11,587 bases of DNA from Frankia sp. (lineage in GTDB: Bacteria; Actinomycetota; Actinomycetes; Frankiales; Frankiaceae), in assembly GCA_019689615.1 (NCBI GenBank), contig JADGHD010000095.1, forward strand, positions 1 through 11,587, read 5' to 3'. The position numbers were made by a program, and so were the translations under genes. The notes beneath the pieces are model-generated. The model searched no databases and had not been told where the DNA came from. It was given only the letters and a program-made list of their open reading frames with translations. Position 1 is the stretch's first letter. Each line of letters opens with the position of its first letter. Shown here piece by piece: positions 6,121 to 11,587 of this stretch.

Positions 6121-7241
6121 TCCCGGCCCTGGCTCGGCGTTGCCTCCCGGTGGACCGGGCGCGCCCGGCGCGCGCCGGCCGCCGTACCGTGGCGGACATG
6201 AGTTCCGACGCCGCCGCGGACCGTGCTGCCGCCGCGGCAGCACCGCTGACGTTCGGCATGGCCCGTCCGCGGTTCGGCCTCGCCGCGCTGTCCAGCCCGC
6301 CCGCTGCCGCCGCGCCCGCCGCCGAGGCCGCCACCGGACCGGCCGGCGACTCCGTATCGGCCGTCATGGGCACCGACGCCGCCGGGCTCTCGCCCGACGG
6401 TGCCCGGCGCGGTGAGCCGGGCGGCGCCGCGGACGCCCTGGTGCTCGCGGACGCGACGGTGGCCTACGGCCGCACGACGGCGCTGGAGCGGGTGAGCGGC
6501 CGGGTGCCAGCCGGGCGGACTGTCGCCCTGATCGGGCCGAACGGAGCGGGCAAGTCCACGCTGATCAAGGCGATCCTCGGCCTCGTCCCGGTGGTCTCCG
6601 GGTCGATCACCGTCCTCGGCCGTGCCCCGGCCGACGCCCGCCGCGACGTCGGCTACGTGCCACAGGCCGACACGCTCGACCCGGACTTCCCGGTGTCGGT
6701 CATGCAGGTCGTGCTGATGGGCCGCTACCGGCGGATCGGCTGGGTGCGCGGGCCGCGGGCGGCCGACCGGGCGGCCGCCGCCGAGGCGCTGGCGGCGGTC
6801 GGCCTCGCCCACCGGGCGAAGGACCGGTTTGGCACGCTGTCCGGCGGCCAGCGCCAGCGGGTCCTGCTGGCCAGGGCGATCGCCGCCCGGCCCCGGCTGC
6901 TGCTGCTCGACGAGCCGTTCAACGGGGTCGACGCGGTCTCCCAGGACGCGCTGCTGCGTGCGCTGGCCGAACTCACCGCACAGGGCACGGCCGTCGTGAT
7001 CTCCACTCACGACCTCGCCCTCGCCCACCTCGCCTGCGACGACGTCTGCCTGCTCAACCGCCACCAGTTCGGGTTCGGCCCGCCGGAGCGGACGCTGACC
7101 CCCGACCTGCTGCGGGGGGCCCCCCCCCGGGGCCGCGGGGGGGGGGGGGGGCCCCCGCGGGGGGGGGGGGCCCCCGGGGCCCCCCCCGGGGGCGCGCCGC
7201 CCCGGGGGCCGCCGCGGTGGAGCTGGGCAGCCACGGTGTGA
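6117..7241 (+). CDS. znuC: Zinc ABC transporter ATPase (ZnuC type), 3' end disrupted by a G/C tract
   Basis: Cytoplasmic ATPase that powers the importer. The frame as read is 374 aa. Walker A is GPNGAGKST (140-148), the signature LSGGQ is at 241-245, Walker B is LLLLDEP with D265 and E266, and the H-loop is H298 (STHDLALAH). VGYVPQADTLDPDFPVSV in the Q-loop region is typical of metal importers. The ATG at 6117 overlaps the lipoprotein stop (ATGA), suggesting translational coupling, but the first 105 residues are Ala-rich and non-conserved. ATGs at 6198 and 6366 are alternatives and the latter gives a family-sized protein. After TPDLLRG (about 7095-7116) the frame enters a pure G/C tract and ends in nonsense. 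A normal ending (AVELGSHGVIVATR, stop at 7256-7258) exists in another frame, so the true gene most likely ends at 7258. Confidence 0.88.
   Translation: MIPALARRCLPVDRARPARAGRRTVADMSSDAAADRAAAAAAPLTFGMARPRFGLAALSSPPAAAAPAAEAATGPAGDSVSAVMGTDAAGLSPDGARRGEPGGAADALVLADATVAYGRTTALERVSGRVPAGRTVALIGPNGAGKSTLIKAILGLVPVVSGSITVLGRAPADARRDVGYVPQADTLDPDFPVSVMQVVLMGRYRRIGWVRGPRAADRAAAAEALAAVGLAHRAKDRFGTLSGGQRQRVLLARAIAARPRLLLLDEPFNGVDAVSQDALLRALAELTAQGTAVVISTHDLALAHLACDDVCLLNRHQFGFGPPERTLTPDLLRGAPPRGRGGGGGPPRGGGAPGAPPGGAPPRGPPRWSWAATV
7112..7217. other. 106-nt tract without A or T; probable sequence or assembly error
   Basis: Every base from 7112 to 7217 is G or C, with runs of 9 C (7120-7128), 15 G (7137-7151), 12 G (7159-7170) and 8 C (7180-7187). 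Alternating G and C runs form self-complementary stems. It lies exactly where the ATPase loses its frame, and adds about 25 more codons than the family needs between LLR and the final strand. This looks like unresolved sequence rather than natural coding DNA. Confidence 0.7.
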
Positions 7242-7258
7242 TCGTGGCCACCCGGTGA
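7214..7258 (+). other. Displaced C-terminus of the ATPase gene
   Basis: In a different frame from the preceding ATPase, this reads AVELGSHGVIVATR and then TGA. That is a normal final beta-hairpin for a ZnuC-type ATPase. It implies a net frameshift inside the G/C tract. Confidence 0.65.
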
Positions 7259-7337
7259 CCGCCCTGGCCTGGCCCGCGTGCCCGGCCGCGTGGCCCGGTG
7301 CCACCGGCCAGGCCGACCCCGCCCGCCACCTGCCGTC

Positions 7338-8312
7338 ATGACCGATCTGCTGGTAACGCCGTTCGAGCGGCCGTACCTCGCCCGGGCCCTGGTCGAGCTG
7401 CTGCTGCTCGGCGGGCTCGCCGCCGTCGTCGGCGTGTTCGTGCTGCTGCGCCGGCTCGCCTTCCTCACCGACGCGCTCACCCACACCGTGTTCCCCGGCG
7501 TGGTCATCGGCTTCCTGATCGGCGGGCAGGACGGCGTGTTCCCAGGGGCGCTCGTGGTCGCGTTCGTCGCCGCCGGGCTGTTCACGCTGCTTTCCGCGAG
7601 CCGGCGGGTCGGCGAGGACGCCGCGCTGGCGATTCTGCTCACCGGCTTCTTCGCGGTCGGCGTGGTGCTGGTGTCCCGGCGCTCCTCCTACACCGCCGAC
7701 CTCACCACGTTCCTGTTCGGCCGGGTGCTGACGGTCCGGGTCTCCGACATCGTGGCCACGGCGGCGGTCGCCGTCGTCGTGCTCGCGGTGCTGGCGGCGC
7801 TGCGCAAGGAGCTGCTGCTGGTCGCGTTCGACCCGCGGGCCGCCCAGGCGGCCGGTTACCGGGTCGCGGCGCTGGACCTGGCGCTCAACCTGGCGATCGC
7901 GCTGGTGGTGGTCGCCGCGGTGCGGGCGGTCGGCACGGTGCTGGTGATCGCGCTGATCGTGGTGCCTGCGGCCACCGCCCGGCTGCTGTCCGACCGGCTG
8001 GCCGTGGTCACGGCCGCCGCCGTGGGGCTCGGCATGGCGGCCGGCTGGATCGGGCTGCTGATCAGTTACCACGTGTCCGTCCGGGCGGAGGTCCGCCTGG
8101 CCACCGGGGCCACCGTGGTGCTGGTGCTGGTGGCCGCGTACCTGCTGGCGCTCGCCTTCGCCGGGGCCCGCGCCGGGCTGCGCCGCCGGGCCGTCGCCGC
8201 TGCCGTGGGCCCGGGCTCCGCCGCCGGTCAGGACGGCGCCGCCGCGGAGGCCGCGGCCGGCCAGGACGCCGGTGCCGTCGACGCCGCGGCCGCGCTGGGA
8301 CGGGCCCGATGA
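7338..8312 (+). CDS. znuB: Zinc ABC transporter permease 1 (ABC-3 family)
   Basis: Integral membrane channel subunit. It is 324 aa from the ATG at 7338. An upstream in-frame GTG at 7278 would add 20 Arg/Pro-rich residues not typical of the family. There is no obvious Shine-Dalgarno, and the start is 79 bp after the probable ATPase end. Motifs are VFVLLRRLAFLTDALTHTVF (TM1-TM2), the coupling-region sequence AALRKELLLVAFDPRAAQAA and AVGTVLVIALIVVPAATARL. About eight hydrophobic segments end near residue 275. The final 45 residues or so are Ala/Gly/Asp-rich and probably disordered. The stop overlaps the next start (ATGA), so the two permeases are translationally coupled. It is clearly homologous to the following gene. 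The two probably form a heterodimeric channel, as in SitC/SitD- or TroC/TroD-type systems. Confidence 0.9.
   Translation: MTDLLVTPFERPYLARALVELLLLGGLAAVVGVFVLLRRLAFLTDALTHTVFPGVVIGFLIGGQDGVFPGALVVAFVAAGLFTLLSASRRVGEDAALAILLTGFFAVGVVLVSRRSSYTADLTTFLFGRVLTVRVSDIVATAAVAVVVLAVLAALRKELLLVAFDPRAAQAAGYRVAALDLALNLAIALVVVAAVRAVGTVLVIALIVVPAATARLLSDRLAVVTAAAVGLGMAAGWIGLLISYHVSVRAEVRLATGATVVLVLVAAYLLALAFAGARAGLRRRAVAAAVGPGSAAGQDGAAAEAAAGQDAGAVDAAAALGRAR
7776..7834 (+). repeat. Direct repeat shared with 8795-8853 in the second permease
   Basis: A 59-bp stretch encoding VVLAVLAALRKELLL.AFDP is identical at 55 of 59 bases to 8795-8853, 1,019 bp downstream in the sister permease. This exceeds the similarity of the rest of the two genes. 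It lies in the region that contacts the ATPase, so strong constraint or local gene conversion could explain it. Confidence 0.7.
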
Positions 8313-9238
8313 GGCTGCTGGACTCCCTGGGCGACGCCTACACCCAGCGGGCGCTGATCGAGGCGGTGCTGGTCGGGGTGCTGTGCGGGGCGGTCGGGGT
8401 GCACGTCGTGCTGCGCCGGCTGAGCTTCCTGACCACCGCGCTCACCCACGCCACCTTCCCTGGCGTGGTGGCCGCGGCCCTGCTCGGCCTGCCGGTGCTG
8501 CTCGGGGCCGGGTTGTTCGGCCTGCTGCTGGTGCTCGTCGTCGCCGCGCTGTCCGGTGCCCGCGCCAGCGGCCGGGGCGAGGCGGCCGCCGCGGGTACCG
8601 GGCCCGGCGCCCCCGGCGGCGGGGCGCGCGACCTGTCGAGCGTGACCGGGGTGCTGCTGTCCGGCGGCTTCGCGCTGGGCGTCGCGCTGATGTCCGCCCA
8701 GGACGGGTTCACCCGGGAGCTCACGGCCTTCCTGGTCGGCTCGATCCTCACGGTCGGCACGACCGACCTGGTCGTCACCGGGGCCGCCGCGGCCGTCGTG
8801 CTCGCCGTGCTGGCGGCGCTGCGCAAGGAGCTGCTGCTCAGCGCGTTCGACCCGACCGCGCTGGCCGCCGCCGGCTACCCGGTTCGCCGCCTCGACCTGG
8901 TCGTGCTGCTCGCGGTCGAGGTCACCGTGGTCACCACGGTGCCCGCCGTGGGCACGGTCCTGGCGATCGCGCTGATCGTCGGCCCAGCGGCCACCGCCCG
9001 CCTGTGGTGCTCCCGGACCGGCCCGATGACGGCGCTCGCGATGGCGCTCGGCGTCGCCGCCGGCGTGCTGGGCCTGGCCGCCAGCGCCCAGTGGGACGTG
9101 GCGGCCGGCGGCGCGATCGTCCTGACCACCGCGGCCTTCTTCGCGATCTCCCTGCCGCTGGGGGCCGCCGTCACCCGGTACGGCCGGCGGGCCCGCCGCG
9201 CTCGCCCGGCCGTGGCGGCGGCGGGTGGCGTCGGCTGA
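8309..9238 (+). CDS. Zinc ABC transporter permease 2 (ABC-3 family)
   Basis: Second membrane subunit, 309 aa from the ATG at 8309, which overlaps the previous stop by 4 bp. Homologous along its length to permease 1: VHVVLRRLSFLTTALTHATF near the N-terminus, AALRKELLLSAFDPTALAAA in the coupling region and AVGTVLAIALIVGPAATARL near the C-terminus. It differs by a Gly/Ala-rich cytoplasmic insertion at about residues 85-112 (ARASGRGEAAAAGTGPGAP). It is about eight-pass, with a basic tail (RRARRARP). Together with the binding protein, ATPase and permease 1 it completes the importer. It is the last gene of the operon; 178 bp follow before the next gene. Confidence 0.9.
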   Translation: MRLLDSLGDAYTQRALIEAVLVGVLCGAVGVHVVLRRLSFLTTALTHATFPGVVAAALLGLPVLLGAGLFGLLLVLVVAALSGARASGRGEAAAAGTGPGAPGGGARDLSSVTGVLLSGGFALGVALMSAQDGFTRELTAFLVGSILTVGTTDLVVTGAAAAVVLAVLAALRKELLLSAFDPTALAAAGYPVRRLDLVVLLAVEVTVVTTVPAVGTVLAIALIVGPAATARLWCSRTGPMTALAMALGVAAGVLGLAASAQWDVAAGGAIVLTTAAFFAISLPLGAAVTRYGRRARRARPAVAAAGGVG

Positions 9239-9241
9239 TCG

Positions 9242-9309
9242 CCAGCGGTGATACGGAACGTAACCAGTCAGGGCCGGTGACGGTCACCGTGCGCTTCGGT
9301 TTCCGCTGG
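9242..9309. promoter_or_regulatory. Nested inverted repeats after the importer operon
   Basis: CGGTGAC, G, GTCACCG (9275-9289) is a perfect 7-1-7 palindrome. It sits within a wider pair, CCAGCGG (9242-9248) and CCGCTGG (9303-9309). The wider pair starts 3 bp after the permease stop, so it could help end transcription. The inner palindrome looks like an operator for the aminotransferase gene 127 bp further on. Neither role can be settled here. Confidence 0.4.
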
Positions 9310-9404
9310 AAATTGCCCAGGTAAGGGGGCCAACGGGGTCACACCGCCGGGGTGGCCGTGGTCGAGGCGACGACCGCGCGTGAATAACCAGTGGACGGCG
9401 CGCC

Positions 9405-9410
9405 TACCCT
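9405..9410 (+). promoter_or_regulatory. Possible -10 element of the aminotransferase gene
   Basis: TACCCT (9405-9410) lies 6 bp before the ATG at 9417, and no Shine-Dalgarno is present. This would suit a leaderless transcript. No good -35 is visible, so this is tentative. Confidence 0.3.
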
Positions 9411-9416
9411 GGATCC

Positions 9417-10631
9417 ATGGAGTTCTCCCAGTCCGACAAGCTCGCCGGCGTCTGCTACGACGTCCGCGGCCCGATCCTCGACGCGGCTACCGCGATGGAA
9501 GCCGCCGGGGAGCGGATCCTGAAGCTGAACATCGGCAATCCGGCCCCGTTCGGGTTCTCCGCACCGCCGGAGATCCTTGCCGCCGTCGCCGAGCAGCTGG
9601 CGAGCGCACAGGGCTACAGCGACTCCAGGGGGCTGCCGGCCGCCCGGGCCGCGGTCGTCGAGTACCACCGCGGCCGCGGTGTCACCGGGATCGGCCCAGA
9701 CGACGTCTACCTCGGCAACGGCGTCTCCGAGCTGATCATGATGGCGCTGCAGGCGCTGCTCAACGACGGGGACGAGGTGCTGCTGCCGGCGCCGGACTAC
9801 CCGCTGTGGACGGCGGTGGTCAGCCTGTGCGGCGGCCGGCCGGTGCACTACCTGTGTGACGAGTCGGCCGGCTGGCTGCCCGACCCGGAGCACGTCGCCG
9901 CCAGGATCACCCCGCGCACCAGGGCGCTCGTCCTGATCAACCCGAACAACCCGACCGGCGCTGTCTACGACCGGGCGACGGTCGAGGCGCTGGTCGAGCT
10001 GGCTCGCCAGCACAACCTGATGATCTTCTCGGACGAGATCTACGACCGGATCCTGTTCGACGACGCCGAGCACGTGCCCACCGCGGCGATCGCCCCCGAC
10101 CTGGTCTGCGTCACCTTCAACGGCCTGTCCAAGGCCTACCGGCTGGCCGGCTTCCGGGCCGGATGGATGGTGGTCTCCGGCCCGCGCGGCCACGCCACCA
10201 GCTACATCGAGGGTCTTGGCGTGCTGGCGAACATGCGGCTGTGCGCCAACGTCCCCGGCCAGTACGCGGTCGTCGCCGCGCTCGCGCACAACGGTGGCGC
10301 CGGCGACCTGGTGCTGCCCGGCGGCCGGCTGCGCGAGCAGCGCGACATCGTGGTGAAGCTGCTCAACGACATCCCCGGGGTGTCGGTGGTCCCGCCGCGC
10401 GGCGCGCTCTACGCGTTCCCGCGGATCGACCCGCAGGTGTACTCGATCCACGACGACGAGCGGCTCGTCCTCGACCTGCTGTCCGCGGAGAAGATCCTGC
10501 TGGTCCAGGGCAGCGGCTTCAACTGGCCGAAACCGGACCACGTCCGCATCGTCACCCTGCCCAGCGTCGACGAGCTGTCCGACGCGATCGGCCGGATCGA
10601 GCGCTTCCTCGCCAGCTACTCGCAGCGCTGA
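9417..10631 (+). CDS. alaA: Pyruvate-forming alanine aminotransferase, AlaA type (class I PLP enzyme)
   Basis: Transfers amino groups between alanine/pyruvate and glutamate/2-oxoglutarate using PLP in the cytoplasm. It is 404 aa, nearly the same length as E. coli AlaA, and collinear with it: KLAGVCYDVRGPILDAA near the start, LKLNIGNPAPFGF, AQGYSDSRGLPAAR, GNGVSELIMMALQALLNDGD, LPAPDYPLWTAVVSLCGG, NPNNPTGAVY (N175 onward), SDEIYDRILFDDAEH, and the PLP lysine K239 in GLSKAYRLAGFRAGWM. The ending (GSGFNWPKPDHVRIVTLPSV) also matches. No truncation or missing catalytic residue is seen. The start is the first ATG, and homology begins within the first 10 residues. It has its own upstream region and is not obviously linked to metal uptake. 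Confidence 0.93.
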   Translation: MEFSQSDKLAGVCYDVRGPILDAATAMEAAGERILKLNIGNPAPFGFSAPPEILAAVAEQLASAQGYSDSRGLPAARAAVVEYHRGRGVTGIGPDDVYLGNGVSELIMMALQALLNDGDEVLLPAPDYPLWTAVVSLCGGRPVHYLCDESAGWLPDPEHVAARITPRTRALVLINPNNPTGAVYDRATVEALVELARQHNLMIFSDEIYDRILFDDAEHVPTAAIAPDLVCVTFNGLSKAYRLAGFRAGWMVVSGPRGHATSYIEGLGVLANMRLCANVPGQYAVVAALAHNGGAGDLVLPGGRLREQRDIVVKLLNDIPGVSVVPPRGALYAFPRIDPQVYSIHDDERLVLDLLSAEKILLVQGSGFNWPKPDHVRIVTLPSVDELSDAIGRIERFLASYSQR

Positions 10632-10646
10632 CCCGGGGAGGGCAGG

Positions 10647-10744
10647 GTTTCCACAGCGGGACGCTGGTTGTGGACAATGCCTGTGGATAACTCTGGCCCG
10701 GTTGTGGACGACGAGGCTGTCCCCGGCCCGAATCCTGTGGACAG
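10647..10744. promoter_or_regulatory. Cluster of five DnaA-box-like sequences
   Basis: TGTGGACAA (10669-10677) equals the actinobacterial box TTGTCCACA on the other strand. TGTGGATAA (10682-10690) equals the classical TTATCCACA. TGTGGACGA (10703-10711) and TGTGGACAG (10736-10744) each have one mismatch. GTTTCCACA (10647-10655) is a weaker site in the opposite orientation. CAGCG/CGCTG (10654-10658/10662-10666) makes a small hairpin between the first two sites. Boxes 3-5, and the last base of box 2, overlap the proposed coding start of the glycosyltransferase gene. Confidence 0.6.
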
Positions 10745-11587
10745 CCTGCCGTCGGCCCGTGGCCTGGGCGGCCGACGGCGGCGCTGGCCTGCCCCGCCGC
10801 AGCGGGGAAGCGCTGCCGGCGGCGCGGCCGGCGCACCTGGCGAGGCAGGCGTACCTGGCGTGGCCGGCGCACCCGGCACGGTCGCGCCGGCCGGCGTACG
10901 CCAAGGCGCCCCACCCGCGCCAGGTGGGCGGGCCCGCCGGGCGTGGCGCGCGCTCAGGCGGGCGGACGCCGTCATCCCGGCGGCGCTCGCGCTCGCCGTG
11001 GCGGCCGTGCTGGCGGTGGCCACCGAGGTCTGGACCCGGCCGCTCTGGTACGACGAGATCTGGCGGCCGCACTTCCTCGCCGAGCCGCCCGCCACGTTCT
11101 GGGGCGAGCTCGCGCACGCCAACACCCCGTCCGCGCTCGGCTGGGCGGCGCTGACCCGGCTCGTCGGCGAGATCGTCGGCTGGCACGCCTGGGCGCTGCG
11201 GCTGCCGGAGCTGGTCGCGCTGACGCTGCTGCCGGTGGCGACCTACCTGCTCGCCCGCCGGTTCACCGGTCCGGCGGCGGCCGGGCTCGCTGCGGCCTGC
11301 GTCGGCCTGTCCGGGGTGGGGATCGACCTCGGCACCCAGCTCAAGCCGTACGCCGTCGAGGCGCTGGCCGCCGTCGTGATCGTCCGCCTCTGGCTGGTCG
11401 AGCGCCGCCCGGTCGCCGCCCGCGCGGCGGCCGGCGGGCTCGGTCTGTTCGTCGTCCCGGCGGCGTTCCTGATCATCCCGCTGGCCGCCGCCGACCTGGT
11501 CGCGGCCGGCCGCGCCCGGCTGCGGCGGGCGCGGGCGGCGCCCGCCGCCGCCCCGCCGCTCGCCCTGTGCGGGCTGCACACCCTGCT
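10677..11587 (+). CDS. GT-C (GT39-like) membrane glycosyltransferase, 5' part
   Basis: Open from the ATG at 10677 to the right edge, 303 residues visible. Family members transfer a sugar from a polyprenyl-phosphate donor outside the membrane. Residues 1-98 are Pro/Gly/Arg-rich and predicted disordered and cytoplasmic, with about six Gly-X-Y triplets at 49-67 (GAAGAPGEAGVPGVAGAPG). TM1 is at about 99-118. LWYDEIW follows, with D126-E127 placed like the acidic pair in the first outer loop of GT39/PMT-type enzymes. Then come NTPSALGWAALTRLVG, TM segments (about 165-215), TQLKPYAVEALAAVV and further hydrophobic stretches. There is no Shine-Dalgarno, and the frame is shared with the preceding gene's stop 46 bp upstream. 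A later GTG start (for example 10737) would remove the boxes from the coding region. Substrate unknown. Confidence 0.75.
   Translation, partial: MPVDNSGPVVDDEAVPGPNPVDSLPSARGLGGRRRRWPAPPQRGSAAGGAAGAPGEAGVPGVAGAPGTVAPAGVRQGAPPAPGGRARRAWRALRRADAVIPAALALAVAAVLAVATEVWTRPLWYDEIWRPHFLAEPPATFWGELAHANTPSALGWAALTRLVGEIVGWHAWALRLPELVALTLLPVATYLLARRFTGPAAAGLAAACVGLSGVGIDLGTQLKPYAVEALAAVVIVRLWLVERRPVAARAAAGGLGLFVVPAAFLIIPLAAADLVAAGRARLRRARAAPAAAPPLALCGLHTL

Noticed and set aside
4105..6243. Minus-strand open frame of 712 codons opposite the DUF2470-type and znuA genes
   Set aside because: It is a shadow of strongly recognised plus-strand genes, and it runs through the iron box region and the importer promoter.
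7112..7217. G-quadruplex or recombination signal in the G/C tract
   Set aside because: The G runs could fold, but the coincidence with a frame break in a conserved gene makes a sequence error the simpler reading.
6066..8072. Minus-strand open frame of 668 codons opposite znuC and permease 1
   Set aside because: Composition (Arg, Gly, Gln, His, Asp) and position mark it as an antisense shadow. It also passes through the suspect G/C tract.
10647..10744. Chromosomal origin of replication (oriC)
   Set aside because: No dnaA, dnaN or AT-rich unwinding region is present, and part of the cluster lies in a coding frame. I kept it only as a DnaA-box cluster.
9339..11579. Minus-strand open frame of 746 codons opposite alaA and the glycosyltransferase
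   Set aside because: It is antisense to two well-supported genes, rich in Arg/Gln/Asp/His as expected of a GC-rich shadow frame, and has no recognisable motifs.

Overview
The window is very GC-rich, with GC-ending codons and long antisense shadow frames, many genes starting without a Shine-Dalgarno, and actinobacterial regulator sites. This suggests a high-GC actinobacterium. A Frankia-type organism is my best guess from overall style, but no gene here proves the genus.

Layout. (1) Positions 1-1882, minus strand: two tandem paralogous genes for single-pass membrane-anchored proteins with an extracytoplasmic domain of unknown function and Pro/Thr-rich tails. The first runs off the left edge. 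(2) 2449-2859, plus: a Zur-type (Fur family) zinc-sensing repressor. (3) 3028-3387, plus: a small single-pass membrane protein. It converges, across a strong hairpin terminator, with (4) 3448-3795, minus: a small soluble protein with a ParB-like DG.HR motif. (5) 4129-5004, plus: a DUF2470-type (HugZ-like) iron/heme protein preceded by a perfect DtxR/IdeR-like palindrome. (6) 5071-9238, plus: a zinc-type ABC importer, consisting of a His-rich solute-binding lipoprotein, an ATPase and two tandem permeases. It is driven by a promoter whose -10 region is covered by a Zur box. (7) 9417-10631, plus: an AlaA-type aminotransferase. (8) 10677 to the right edge, plus: the start of a GT-C/GT39-like membrane glycosyltransferase, with a cluster of DnaA-box-like sequences at its 5' end.

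How it fits together: the zur-like gene, the Zur box and the importer make a zinc-homeostasis module. When zinc is scarce, Zur should release the 5048-5062 operator and allow uptake. The gene lying between the repressor and the importer carries an iron-type operator instead, so iron and zinc control sit next to each other. The aminotransferase and glycosyltransferase look like unrelated neighbours.

Things that stand out: the tandem unknown paralogs with a shared upstream sequence block; the DnaA-box cluster; a 106-nt pure G/C tract that breaks the reading frame at the end of the ATPase gene (probably a sequence or assembly fault); overlapping inverted repeats upstream of zur; and a short collagen-like Gly-X-Y stretch in the glycosyltransferase N-terminus. 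I saw no tRNA, rRNA, CRISPR array, transposase or prophage gene.
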